Shown here: one piece after another, positions 1-7,707 of the stretch
Layout: each line of letters begins with the position of its first letter
How positions within the stretch are numbered: the first letter of the stretch is position 1
The notes under the pieces: generated by a model
The model's database searches: none
What the model was told of the DNA's origin: nothing
Seen by the model: only the letters and a program-made list of their open reading frames with translations
Origin: Ga0077548 sp035440445
GTDB lineage: Bacteria > Pseudomonadota > Alphaproteobacteria > Rhizobiales > Xanthobacteraceae
DNA length: 64,000 bases
Reading direction: 5' to 3'
NCBI GenBank assembly: GCA_035440445.1
Contig: DAORMJ010000011.1
Location: 62,001 to 126,000, forward strand
Made by a program: the position numbers and the translations under genes

Positions 1-621
1 AAGAAGAAGGACATCGAAGCCCGCGTCGCCCAGATCAAGCAGCAGATCGAGGAGACCACCTCGGACTACGACAAGGAAAAGCTGCAGGAGCGTCTGGCCA
101 AGCTCGCCGGTGGCGTTGCAGTGATCCGCGTCGGCGGCGCGACCGAAATCGAAGTGAAGGAAAAGAAGGATCGCGTGGACGACGCGCTGAACGCGACCCG
201 TGCTGCGGTCGAAGAAGGCATCGTGCCAGGCGGCGGCGTTGCGCTGCTGCGCGCCAAGAAGACCGTCGGCCGTCTCAAGGACGAGAACGAAGACGTGCAG
301 GCCGGCATCAACATCGTGCTGAAGGCGCTTGAGGCGCCGATCCGCCAGATCGCGGAAAACGCCGGGGTCGAAGGCTCGATCGTGGTCGGCAAGATCACGG
401 ACCAGAACGAGCCGGACTACGGCTTCGACGCGCAGTCCGAGAAGTATGGCGACATGTTCAAGGCCGGTATCGTCGATCCGGCCAAGGTCGTGCGCACGGC
501 GTTGCAGGACGCGGCTTCCATCGCGGGCCTTCTGGTCACGACCGAGGCGATGATCGCGGAACTGCCGAAGAAGGATGCGCCCACCATGCCGCAGATGCCG
601 GGTGGCGGAATGGACTTTTAG
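1..621 (+). CDS. groEL: Chaperonin GroEL, C-terminal part (5' end outside window)
   Basis: This is the last 206 residues of the 60-kDa chaperonin, which forms the double-ring ATP-driven folding chamber capped by GroES in the cytoplasm. The reading frame is open from base 1. It carries the typical stretch VIRVGGATEIEVKEKKDRVDDAL, the ATP-site region VPGGGVALLR and the DPAKVVRTALQDAASIAGLL segment. The tail is Gly/Met-rich (MPQMPGGGMDF), which is classical for group I chaperonins. The start and groES lie upstream of the window. A strong hairpin terminator follows about 100 bases after the stop. The identification is secure. Confidence 0.97.
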   Translation, partial: KKKDIEARVAQIKQQIEETTSDYDKEKLQERLAKLAGGVAVIRVGGATEIEVKEKKDRVDDALNATRAAVEEGIVPGGGVALLRAKKTVGRLKDENEDVQAGINIVLKALEAPIRQIAENAGVEGSIVVGKITDQNEPDYGFDAQSEKYGDMFKAGIVDPAKVVRTALQDAASIAGLLVTTEAMIAELPKKDAPTMPQMPGGGMDF

Positions 622-700
622 TCCATCCCGGCCACCTTCTTTTTGATTTGTCGAAGTCGGCTAAAGCCGACTTCGATTGGCGGAATGGACTTCTAAGTCC
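604..700 (+). repeat. Duplicated groEL 3' end (two copies of the GGMDF-stop segment)
   Basis: The last codons of groEL plus three bases (604-624) recur almost identically at 679-700. Both copies read Gly-Gly-Met-Asp-Phe-stop, with TTT/TTC and TAG/TAA differences. Between them (651-676) is a perfect 11-bp hairpin with loop TAAA. The second copy is not joined to an open frame. It looks like a remnant of a duplication or recombination at the end of groEL. Confidence 0.75.
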
Positions 701-718
701 GTCATTCAACGAAATTGG

Positions 719-750
719 AAAAGCGCGGGAGCAATCCCGCGCTTTTTCTT
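719..750 (+). terminator. Rho-independent terminator of groEL
   Basis: Perfect 12-bp stem (AAAAGCGCGGGA, 719-730, with its complement at 735-746), GCAA tetraloop and a T-rich tail. It lies between groEL and the convergent dctM, whose stop is at 753. The A-run on the other side means it may also act on the minus strand. Confidence 0.9.
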
Positions 751-752
751 TT

Positions 753-2078
753 TTACCAGCCGATCGCGCGCGGCAACCACGTGGCAAGGCCAGGCCACAG
801 GAATACAAGCAAGGCCGCCAATACTTGCATGCCCACGAACGGCACCACGCCGCGATAGATGTCGCCGGTCGTCACCTCCGGCGGTGCCACGCCGCGCAGG
901 AAAAACAGCGCCCAGCCAAATGGCGGTGTCAGGAACGAGGTCTGCAGCATCACGCAGATCATCGACGCGATCCATACCAGATCAAGCCCATGCGCCTGCA
1001 TGATCGGCATGAACAAGGGCACGGCGATGTAGCAGATCTCGATCCATTCGATGAAGAAGCCGAGAATGAAGATGATGAAGAGCATGAACCAGATTTCGGC
1101 GGAAACGCCGCCGGGAAGCCATTTGAATGCATCTTCGACAAGCTTTTCACCGCCGAGCCCGCGGAATGCGATAGCGAAGACCTGCGCGCAGATGAGAATG
1201 AACATCATCATGGCGGTAATCTTCGTGGTGGACTCGATGGTTTCGCGCAGCACCTTGAAGCTCAGTCTTCCGGCAACGGCCGTGACCAGAATGGAGCCGA
1301 GCGCTCCCATCGATGCCGCTTCGGTAGGCGCAGCGACGCCGCCGATGATCGAGCCAAGCACCGCACCGACAAGTGCGACCGGCGGTAACGCGACGCGGGC
1401 AAGTTTCTTCCAGAGTTCGGCGCGGGGCAGCGCGCGGCGCTCTGCGAGCGGTACTGGCGGCACCATGTTCGGACGGACGACGCCGAGCCCGAGAATATAA
1501 ATGATGTAGATCGCGGACAGGACAAGCCCGGGCAAGACCGCGGCGGCAAAGAGTGTCCCGACCGATTCATTCAGGATGTCCGCAAGCAGGATAAGGACGA
1601 GGCTTGGCGGAATGATCTGGCCCAGCGTGCCGGAGGCGCAGATCATGCCCGTTGCAAGGCCCTTGTCGTAACCGCGGCGCAGCAGCGTCGGAAGCGTTAG
1701 CAGCCCTAGCGTTACCACCGTGGCGCCGACAATTCCGGTCGTCGCACCCATGACGATGCCAACCAGAATGATGCCGACACCGAGACCGCCGCGCAGGTTG
1801 CCGGCTAGGTGACCGACGACCTCCATCAGTTCCTCGGCGAGTCTGGATTTTTCCAGCATCACGCCCATGAAAACGAAAAGCGGGATGGCGAGGAGCGTGT
1901 AGCTCGTGACCGATCCGAAGATGCGTCCGGGAACCAGATTGAACAGGAGCGGCCCGAAGCCGATATAGCCGAACACCAGCCCCGATACCGCGAGCGTCAA
2001 TCCGACCGGCAGTCCGATCATCAACAGCACGAAAAACGAGCCGAGCATGCCCAGCGCAAGAGCTTCATTTCCGGTCAT
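753..2078 (-). CDS. dctM: TRAP transporter large permease (DctM family)
   Basis: This 441-residue integral membrane protein is the large, ion-coupled channel subunit of a tripartite ATP-independent periplasmic transporter. It has about a dozen hydrophobic segments, the family stretch LLAIPLFVFMGVMLEKS and a C-terminal FLTPPFGWALFFLRG block. I place the start at 2078, where ATGA overlaps the dctQ stop; a start 12 codons earlier would overlap dctQ by 40 bases. It is the last gene of the dctP-dctQ-dctM operon and converges on groEL. The substrate cannot be read from this subunit. Confidence 0.93.
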   Translation of the reverse strand: MTGNEALALGMLGSFFVLLMIGLPVGLTLAVSGLVFGYIGFGPLLFNLVPGRIFGSVTSYTLLAIPLFVFMGVMLEKSRLAEELMEVVGHLAGNLRGGLGVGIILVGIVMGATTGIVGATVVTLGLLTLPTLLRRGYDKGLATGMICASGTLGQIIPPSLVLILLADILNESVGTLFAAAVLPGLVLSAIYIIYILGLGVVRPNMVPPVPLAERRALPRAELWKKLARVALPPVALVGAVLGSIIGGVAAPTEAASMGALGSILVTAVAGRLSFKVLRETIESTTKITAMMMFILICAQVFAIAFRGLGGEKLVEDAFKWLPGGVSAEIWFMLFIIFILGFFIEWIEICYIAVPLFMPIMQAHGLDLVWIASMICVMLQTSFLTPPFGWALFFLRGVAPPEVTTGDIYRGVVPFVGMQVLAALLVFLWPGLATWLPRAIGW

Positions 2079-2590
2079 TTCGGGGCTTTCAGGTCTTGGA
2101 GCTTGATCGTCCATTTGATCGCTTCGGCGAGCGACTGCAGCGCAAACAGGATGAAGCCGAAGGGAATGAACGCTTTAAGAATGTAGCGATAGGGAATGCC
2201 GCCCGGATTGGCGGAGCCTTCGCCGTAATTCCAGGATTGCATCACGTAGGGAATGGAAAGGCGGATCACGACGATGCAGACGAAAAGCGACAGCAGCGCC
2301 GTGATGATTTCGCCGATGATCTTGGCGCGCTCGGGATACCTTGCGAAGAAAATATCGACGCGCACATGTTCGCCGTGACGCAGCGCATAGGACATGCCGA
2401 GCAGCGAAATCGGCACGAGAAGGTGCCATTCGAGCTCCTGCGCCCACACCGATCCGGTTGAGAACAGATAGCGCAGCAATACGTTGGTCGCCATGACGAG
2501 GACGAGCGCGAAGCTCGTCCACGCCGTGATAGCGCCGAAGCGGTCTATGAAGGTGTCGATCGCGCTGGCGATCGACGCGGCCGTCTTCAT
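2075..2590 (-). CDS. dctQ: TRAP transporter small permease (DctQ family)
   Basis: This 171-residue inner membrane protein has four hydrophobic segments, and the motif WAQELEWHLLVPISLLGMSY is typical of DctQ. With DctM it forms the membrane part of the TRAP transporter, which is driven by an ion gradient rather than ATP. The gene starts 4 bases after dctP and overlaps dctM by an ATGA, so the three genes are translationally coupled. The pathway served is unknown. Confidence 0.92.
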   Translation of the reverse strand: MKTAASIASAIDTFIDRFGAITAWTSFALVLVMATNVLLRYLFSTGSVWAQELEWHLLVPISLLGMSYALRHGEHVRVDIFFARYPERAKIIGEIITALLSLFVCIVVIRLSIPYVMQSWNYGEGSANPGGIPYRYILKAFIPFGFILFALQSLAEAIKWTIKLQDLKAPK

Positions 2591-2594
2591 GGTA

Positions 2595-3671
2595 TTACGC
2601 CAGCACTTTGCTGTGATAGACGCCTTCGCTGAGCGCGGTCCACGCCTTGTATTTCGCGAGATAAGCGGCGTAGCTGTCGTTCACCTTCTTGACGAGCGGA
2701 TCCTTCGCCACCGCCTCCGCGATGACTTCTTCCGTGCCCTTACGCAGTGCTGCGACAACCGCATCGGGTAGCGGCTGCGCGATCACACCCTGGTTCTTCA
2801 CAAGGTCTTCGAACGCTTCTGCGTTGTTTTTCTGACACCAGGCTTCACTGACGACGTTGCAGGCGGCGCAGGCGTTATCGACGATCGCCTTCAGGTCGGC
2901 CGGAAGTTTATCCCATGCAGCCTTGTTGATGGCGACTTCCGAAACCGTTGCCGTTTCGTGCCAGCCGGTCGTGTAATAATACTTTGCTACCTTCTGGAGC
3001 CCGAGCTGGCGGTCCAGATAGGGACCGACGAATTCGGCTGCATCGATCACGCCGCGCTCGAGTGCGGGGAAGATTTCGCCGCCGGGCAAAAGCCGCACAT
3101 CGACGCCGAGCTTTTGATAGACGCGGCCGGCAAGACCCGGGATACGCATCTTCAGGCCGTTGAAGTCGCTGACGGACTTGATCTCCTTGCGGAACCAGCC
3201 GGTCATCTGCACGCCGGTATTGCCGCAGACCTTGGGCACCAGCCCGAACTTGTCGTAAACTTCCTGATAGAGCGCGAGTCCACCACCGTCGTAGAGCCAG
3301 CCGTTCATGCCCTGAAAGTTCAGGCCGAACGGGACCGCAGTGAAATACTGCGCGGCGAAACTCTTCCCGGTCCAGAAATAGGCGTTGCCGTAATTCATCT
3401 CGACCGTGCCGGCCGCGGCAGCATCGAATCCTTCCATCGCGGGTACCAGTTCGCCGGCGCCGAAGAACTGGATCTTCAGCCTGCCGTTCGACATGGCTTC
3501 GATACGTTTACAGAGATCCGTGGCACTTCCCGGACCCACCGAATAGAAAGCGGCTTTCGGCCCGTAGGCGCTCGTCATTTTCCAGTTGAATGTCTGTTGC
3601 GCGCGCACCACGGCGGGCGCGGCAACAGTTGCGGCGGTTGCAGTCAGAGCAAGCTTCGTGAAATCGCGCAT
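2595..3671 (-). CDS. dctP: TRAP transporter periplasmic solute-binding protein (DctP family, TakP-like)
   Basis: This 358-residue protein begins with an export signal (cleavage probably after VVRAQ, near residue 25) and binds the substrate in the periplasm. Family features include the Arg-containing strand LKMRIPGLAG near residue 180, in the carboxylate-binding region, and the segment IFPALERGVIDAAEFVGPY. The sequence resembles the TakP-type subgroup that binds 2-oxo acids or lactate as metal complexes, but that substrate is an inference. It leads the dctPQM operon, with about 200 bases of upstream non-coding DNA that should hold the promoter. Confidence 0.93.
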   Translation of the reverse strand: MRDFTKLALTATAATVAAPAVVRAQQTFNWKMTSAYGPKAAFYSVGPGSATDLCKRIEAMSNGRLKIQFFGAGELVPAMEGFDAAAAGTVEMNYGNAYFWTGKSFAAQYFTAVPFGLNFQGMNGWLYDGGGLALYQEVYDKFGLVPKVCGNTGVQMTGWFRKEIKSVSDFNGLKMRIPGLAGRVYQKLGVDVRLLPGGEIFPALERGVIDAAEFVGPYLDRQLGLQKVAKYYYTTGWHETATVSEVAINKAAWDKLPADLKAIVDNACAACNVVSEAWCQKNNAEAFEDLVKNQGVIAQPLPDAVVAALRKGTEEVIAEAVAKDPLVKKVNDSYAAYLAKYKAWTALSEGVYHSKVLA

Positions 3672-3872
3672 GCAGGATCTCCATTGAGCCGGGCGACTTC
3701 TTCATCGCGCGGCGGCATCGACTGCCGCTTCACAGAGCAAGTGATGTGCCACTCGTATCTTTTTCGTATTCCTCGTCTTCTGCCGCACAAATACGAAATA
3801 TCGTAGCGCAGTTTGCTTAGGCAGCATTCAATGCGAAGTCATGCTGCTCAATTCGAATCCATTGCGTTTTGA
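3672..3872. promoter_or_regulatory. Intergenic region upstream of dctP with inverted repeats
   Basis: This 201-base gap separates dctP from the end of the HPP gene. It contains a 9-bp inverted repeat, TTTCGTATT (3762-3770) and AATACGAAA (3790-3798), with a 19-base spacer. A second 7-bp inverted repeat, GCAGCAT (3821-3827) and ATGCTGC (3841-3847), follows. These are candidate regulator sites or hairpins for the TRAP operon. I see no confident -35/-10 pair. Confidence 0.4.
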
Positions 3873-4382
3873 TCAGAACCAGCGCGCGGGCCACTTGCCT
3901 TGCTGATCGACGAAATGGTTCTCGATGCCGTGCCAGATGTATGCAAGCCCGGTAAGGATGACGACGCCTGCGAGCACCGGCACCAGAAGGAAACTCCAGG
4001 GCAGCGATGCCGTCACGATGATCAGGGGATTGATGCCTGCCGGTGGGTGCATTGTCCGCGTGAGATGCATGGCGAGGATCGCAATGCCGACCGCGAGCGC
4101 GGCGGTGAAGGCGCTGGAGCCGAATACCGTCAGCACGCTAAGACCCACGAAGGCCGAGATCAGGTGACCGCCGATCAATGCACGCGGCTGGCCGGGGAGC
4201 GCGTCGGGTAGCGCGATCACGTTCACGACCGAGGTCGCGAAGGGCACGAGCGCAATCGGCAGATGCCCCATCTCGGCCAGGAACATCATGGCATAGATGC
4301 CGACCGCACCACCCAGCGCGCGCCATGCATAGGTCTTCCAGTTCTCTCGCAGGTTTTCGCGCAGGGGTTCGTCGTCAGCCAA
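3873..4382 (-). CDS. HPP family integral membrane protein
   Basis: This 169-residue protein has four or five membrane segments and the family signature HLTRTMHPPAGINPLI, which contains the HPP motif. HPP proteins are small inner-membrane proteins; some members have been linked to nitrite transport in plastids and cyanobacteria, but bacterial roles are mostly unknown. The start overlaps the end of the upstream deacetylase gene by 8 bases, so it is co-transcribed with the deacetylase and the GT2 gene. Whether it shares their pathway is unclear. Confidence 0.85.
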   Translation of the reverse strand: MADDEPLRENLRENWKTYAWRALGGAVGIYAMMFLAEMGHLPIALVPFATSVVNVIALPDALPGQPRALIGGHLISAFVGLSVLTVFGSSAFTAALAVGIAILAMHLTRTMHPPAGINPLIIVTASLPWSFLLVPVLAGVVILTGLAYIWHGIENHFVDQQGKWPARWF

Positions 4383-5196
4383 GCGTTGCTCCGGCGTTCT
4401 TCAGGTCGGCCACAAATTGCTGACTGCCAAGCAAGGAATGTTCCTTTTCGCGGGGAGCAAGCAAAATGTCGCGGGAGCGCAGCACGTCGTCGACATAACC
4501 AGGGTGGCACATCATGACGCCGCCATCGGTCAGTTCATCAAGAAATCGGGGAACCAGTGCCGCAAATTCCGGTCCGCCAAAATAGTCATAGGCGCCGGAA
4601 AAAGACGAGTTAACCGCGACGCCGGCCTTCCGCGCGAGGCGCATGAAGTTCAGGCTGAGCAAGCCGAGATAGCGGGTCTTGTTGTCGGCGGAGATGAGCG
4701 CGCTCTTGCGCGCAGGTGCACATTGGCGAACCCATGCCTTGGGCGCGAGCCGCGCTACGGTTTCGAGGAATGTCTTTTGCACGCCGGGCACGAGCTGGCA
4801 GTGATGATGCCCGTCCACGTAGTCCGGCGCGCGTCCAAAGGCGCGTTCGAAGGCCTGAAGCTGTGCCTCGATCTCGGCCGTGATGTTTTTCCGGTTCAGG
4901 CGGAAGTGCGACTTCGGCGAATGCAGCGTCGCCATGTCCGGCAGCCTGCCGTCGCTCGTTGTAAGCGGCGACGCGGCAAGCGGCGTGAAACCGCCGGAAA
5001 GCGTAAGATGAAGACCGATCTGCAGCTTCACGGGCGAGGGCGTCGCGAGTAGGGCTTCCGCTTCCTCTTCGAGACCCGGGAAAATCGTCATCACGGAGGT
5101 CGCGTTCAGGCGGCCTTGCGCAATCAGTTCGCGGATCGATTTTGATACGCCCGGCGCGAGATTATAGTCGTCGGCGCAAAGGACGACGCGCTTCAC
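4375..5196 (-). CDS. YdjC/ChbG-like carbohydrate deacetylase (HpnK/NaxD type)
   Basis: This 273-residue cytoplasmic enzyme belongs to the YdjC superfamily of metal-dependent N-deacetylases. Diagnostic motifs are LCADDYNLAPGVS at the N-terminus (metal-binding Asp pair), IGLHLTLSGG (His) and VDGHHHCQLVPGV (metal His residues). Relatives include ChbG (chitobiose), HpnK (hopanoid side chain) and NaxD (polyprenyl-phosphate-N-acetylgalactosamine in Francisella and Bordetella). The gene overlaps the upstream GT2 gene by ATGA (5193-5196), and a GtrA flippase gene sits just beyond on the other strand. A NaxD-like role on a lipid-linked aminosugar therefore seems likelier than chitin metabolism. That role is inference. 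Confidence 0.85.
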   Translation of the reverse strand: MKRVVLCADDYNLAPGVSKSIRELIAQGRLNATSVMTIFPGLEEEAEALLATPSPVKLQIGLHLTLSGGFTPLAASPLTTSDGRLPDMATLHSPKSHFRLNRKNITAEIEAQLQAFERAFGRAPDYVDGHHHCQLVPGVQKTFLETVARLAPKAWVRQCAPARKSALISADNKTRYLGLLSLNFMRLARKAGVAVNSSFSGAYDYFGGPEFAALVPRFLDELTDGGVMMCHPGYVDDVLRSRDILLAPREKEHSLLGSQQFVADLKNAGATLG

Positions 5197-6221
5197 TCGG
5201 CTGCCTCGCGCGGCGTTCCCGAAGGCCGCTCGCTATATTCTGTGGTTCCGGTTTCGCGAATTTCACTTTCGGCGATGAAGTAGGACGGCCGCCGCTTCAA
5301 CTCGGACAGAATCTTGGCGATGTATTCGCCCATCACGCCGAGCACGAGCAGTTGCACGCCGCCGATCACCATGATGCCGACCATCACCGATGGATAGCCG
5401 GGCACGCGGCGATCCAGCACGATCGTCTCGAACAAAATCCAGCTTCCGAACAGAAACGCGCTCGCCGAAAGCAGCATGCCGAGCAGGCTTGCGATCCGAA
5501 GGGGTGCTGCGGAAAACGCGGTGATACCCTCGATCGAGAGGCCGAGCAGTGCGCGCATGTTCCAGCTCGATGCGCCATGCGCGCGCGGGGCGGGCTCGTA
5601 AGGCACCCGGATCTGCCGGAAGCCGATCCAGCTCGAGAGCCCCTTGAAGAAGCGGTTACGCTCCGGCAGTTGCCGCAGCGCTTCGGCGGCGCGGGGCGAG
5701 AGCAGGCGGAAATCGCCCGCGTCTTCCGGGATCGGCATGCGCGCGTTGAAGTTCAGCACGCGATAGAAAAGTTTCGCGAACAGCTGCCGCGTGATCGGCT
5801 CCTCGTCGCGATGCGCCTTGGCCGTAAAAACGACGTCGTAGTGTTCGTCCAGCCACAGCGCGACGAGTTTCTCCGCAAGCTCCGGCGGATGTTGCCCGTC
5901 GCCGTCCATGAACATGATCGCGGCGAGGCGCGCGTGATCGAGGCCTGCAAGCAGTGCTGCTTCCTTGCCGAAATTGCGCGACAGCGAGAGCGCCTGCACG
6001 TCGGCGGCCTCCGCAGGCAGGCCGCGAGCGATGGCGAAGGTGTTATCGCGGCTGCCGTCGTCGACGTAGATGATCTCGGTTCTGAGCCCGCGCTCGTCGC
6101 GCAGCCGTGTGGCGAGCGCCATCAGCTTGGCATGGAGCGAGGTGAGCCCGCCCGCCTCGTTGAAGACCGGGACGACGATGGAGAGCCCGTCCGCCCTTTT
6201 GGTGCCTTGGTTTGCGATCAT
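5193..6221 (-). CDS. Family 2 glycosyltransferase, polyprenyl-phosphate sugar synthase type (GtrB/ArnC/DPM1-like)
   Basis: This 342-residue enzyme has a cytoplasmic GT-A domain. The N-terminal LSIVVPVFNEAGGL leads to the nucleotide site YVDDGSRDNT (residues ~50-60) and the metal-binding MDGDGQHPPELA. Two C-terminal membrane helices follow, near residues 230-310. Such enzymes transfer a sugar from a nucleotide donor to undecaprenyl phosphate. It is the first gene of a minus-strand operon with the deacetylase and HPP genes, and faces gtrA across a 141-base divergent promoter region. The sugar is unknown; the neighbouring deacetylase suggests an N-acetylhexosamine. Confidence 0.88.
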   Translation of the reverse strand: MIANQGTKRADGLSIVVPVFNEAGGLTSLHAKLMALATRLRDERGLRTEIIYVDDGSRDNTFAIARGLPAEAADVQALSLSRNFGKEAALLAGLDHARLAAIMFMDGDGQHPPELAEKLVALWLDEHYDVVFTAKAHRDEEPITRQLFAKLFYRVLNFNARMPIPEDAGDFRLLSPRAAEALRQLPERNRFFKGLSSWIGFRQIRVPYEPAPRAHGASSWNMRALLGLSIEGITAFSAAPLRIASLLGMLLSASAFLFGSWILFETIVLDRRVPGYPSVMVGIMVIGGVQLLVLGVMGEYIAKILSELKRRPSYFIAESEIRETGTTEYSERPSGTPREAAE

Positions 6222-6362
6222 GGCCTGCTTCGCTTCCTTGCGAGGAAAGCGCCGCCTTTCCTTCTTCCGCCCGTTCCTAGCCTAAAGCCAAAACGCCGTA
6301 AAACGGCTTCCGGTCCGGCACCCTTGTTGTGCTAGGAACGCGCCGTCCGGCCCGGTGATTCC

Positions 6363-6743
6363 ATGCGCGCACTTTTCAGACAGATCGTCAGTTTCGGCCT
6401 GATCGGCTTCGTGAATGCGGGCGTGGACGCGGCTGCGTTTTTCCTGGCGCTGCATACGGTCACGGACAACCTGATCGTCGCCAATATCTGCGCCTGGGTG
6501 GTCGCGGTCACCTGTTCCTATTTCCTGAACTCGCGCTTCACCTTCCGCAAGGCGCCTGCGTTCAAGGACTACCTTTTTTTCGCAGCGACCCAGGTGAGCG
6601 GTCTGATCGCCAATACCACCGCACTCGTGCTCGCAGCGCCCTATGTTCCGCTGATCGTCGCGAAAATCATCGGCATCGGCGCGGGCTTTGTCGTGAACTT
6701 CACGCTGGCGCGGTTTCTTGTGTTTCGCGCGCCTGTCAGGTGA
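6363..6743 (+). CDS. GtrA family membrane protein (lipid-linked sugar flippase)
   Basis: This 126-residue protein has four membrane helices and the GtrA hallmarks IVSFGLIGFVNAGVD at the N-terminus, SYFLNSRFTF in the middle and VVNFTLARFLVF at the end. GtrA proteins are thought to move undecaprenyl-phosphate-linked sugars across the inner membrane for transfer on the periplasmic side. It is transcribed divergently from the GT2/deacetylase operon, its natural partner. Its 3' end overlaps the end of the convergent hisG by 8 bases. Confidence 0.9.
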   Translation: MRALFRQIVSFGLIGFVNAGVDAAAFFLALHTVTDNLIVANICAWVVAVTCSYFLNSRFTFRKAPAFKDYLFFAATQVSGLIANTTALVLAAPYVPLIVAKIIGIGAGFVVNFTLARFLVFRAPVR

Positions 6744-7707
6744 GCCGTTCCACCAGCATGTCGTAGAGCGGGTTGTCCTGCGCGAAGACATATTCCGGCG
6801 CGGACACGATCACGGTTTCCGCGCCGCGTTCGCGCAGGAAGATCGTGAAATCATGCAAGGTCGAAGGCGGGCAAAGCAGCGTCAGCATGCCCGACGAGGT
6901 GGGACCGCCGAAGGGCGCCTGCACGCCGAAGCGGCCTTTGGCTTCCGCCAGCATCTCCGCATCCGCGCCTTTGAAACGCATGCGCACTTCGCGCATGGTG
7001 CGCGCGCGCCGCTCGGCGGCGACGCGGTCGAGCAGGAGTTGTGCCGCGCGGCGTGCTTTCGCGCTCCAGTCCGCCGAAATCGAGGCGACGAGATTGGCCT
7101 GCGAACGCAGCATGATGCCATCGTCGACGACCTTTAGACCGTTCGCGGCGAGTGTCGCACCGGTCGTGGTGATGTCGACGATCAGTTCGGCCGTGCCTGC
7201 CGCCGGTGCGCCTTCGGTGGCACCCAGGCTTTCCACGATCCGGTAATCGGCAATGCCGTGATCCGCAAAGAATGCGCGGGTCATGTTGACGTATTTGGTG
7301 GCGACCCGCATGCGCTGGCCGCGCTTGGCGTGAAACGCAGTGGCGACGTCGTCGAGATCTTCCATGTTGCGGACGTCGATCCATGCCTGCGGCACGGCGA
7401 CGACGACGTTCGCGTAACCGAAGCGCAGCCCCTCGAGCAGCACGACTTTGCGGTTCGCGTCCGGAATGCTTTCGCGCACCAGATCTTCGCCGGTGATGCC
7501 GATATGTACAGAGCCCTGCGCGAGCGACGCGGCTATGTCGCCCGCGGAAAGATAAGCGACTTCGACATCGGGCAATTCCGGAATCGCACCGCGATAGTCG
7601 CGTCCGCCGCGGCCCTGCACCAGTGAAAGGCCCGCGCGCGCGAAGAACGCATTCGCGTTCTCCATCAGCCGCCCCTTGGACGGAATCGCGAGGATGAGCG
7701 CGCTCAT
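6736..7707 (-). CDS. hisG: ATP phosphoribosyltransferase, catalytic subunit
   Basis: This enzyme catalyses the first step of histidine biosynthesis, joining ATP and PRPP to phosphoribosyl-ATP. The N-terminal LAIPSKGRLMENA, the VHIGITGEDLV segment and the PRPP-loop-like IVDITTTGATLAANGL are diagnostic. The start at 7707 overlaps the hisZ stop by ATGA. At 323 residues it is longer than the roughly 200-residue short form that normally needs HisZ. The extra C-terminal part (about residue 230 to the end, including VSAPEYVFAQDNPLYDM) may be a regulatory-like domain. It is the last gene of hisS-hisZ-hisG. Confidence 0.95.
   Translation of the reverse strand: MSALILAIPSKGRLMENANAFFARAGLSLVQGRGGRDYRGAIPELPDVEVAYLSAGDIAASLAQGSVHIGITGEDLVRESIPDANRKVVLLEGLRFGYANVVVAVPQAWIDVRNMEDLDDVATAFHAKRGQRMRVATKYVNMTRAFFADHGIADYRIVESLGATEGAPAAGTAELIVDITTTGATLAANGLKVVDDGIMLRSQANLVASISADWSAKARRAAQLLLDRVAAERRARTMREVRMRFKGADAEMLAEAKGRFGVQAPFGGPTSSGMLTLLCPPSTLHDFTIFLRERGAETVIVSAPEYVFAQDNPLYDMLVERLT

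Noticed and set aside
3845..3865. tRNA T-loop-like sequence ATTCGAATCC
   Set aside because: No acceptor, D or anticodon stems can be drawn around it, and there is no CCA end.
5142..6335. Plus-strand open frame of nearly 400 codons over the GT2 gene
   Set aside because: It is a shadow of the GT2 glycosyltransferase, which has intact catalytic motifs.
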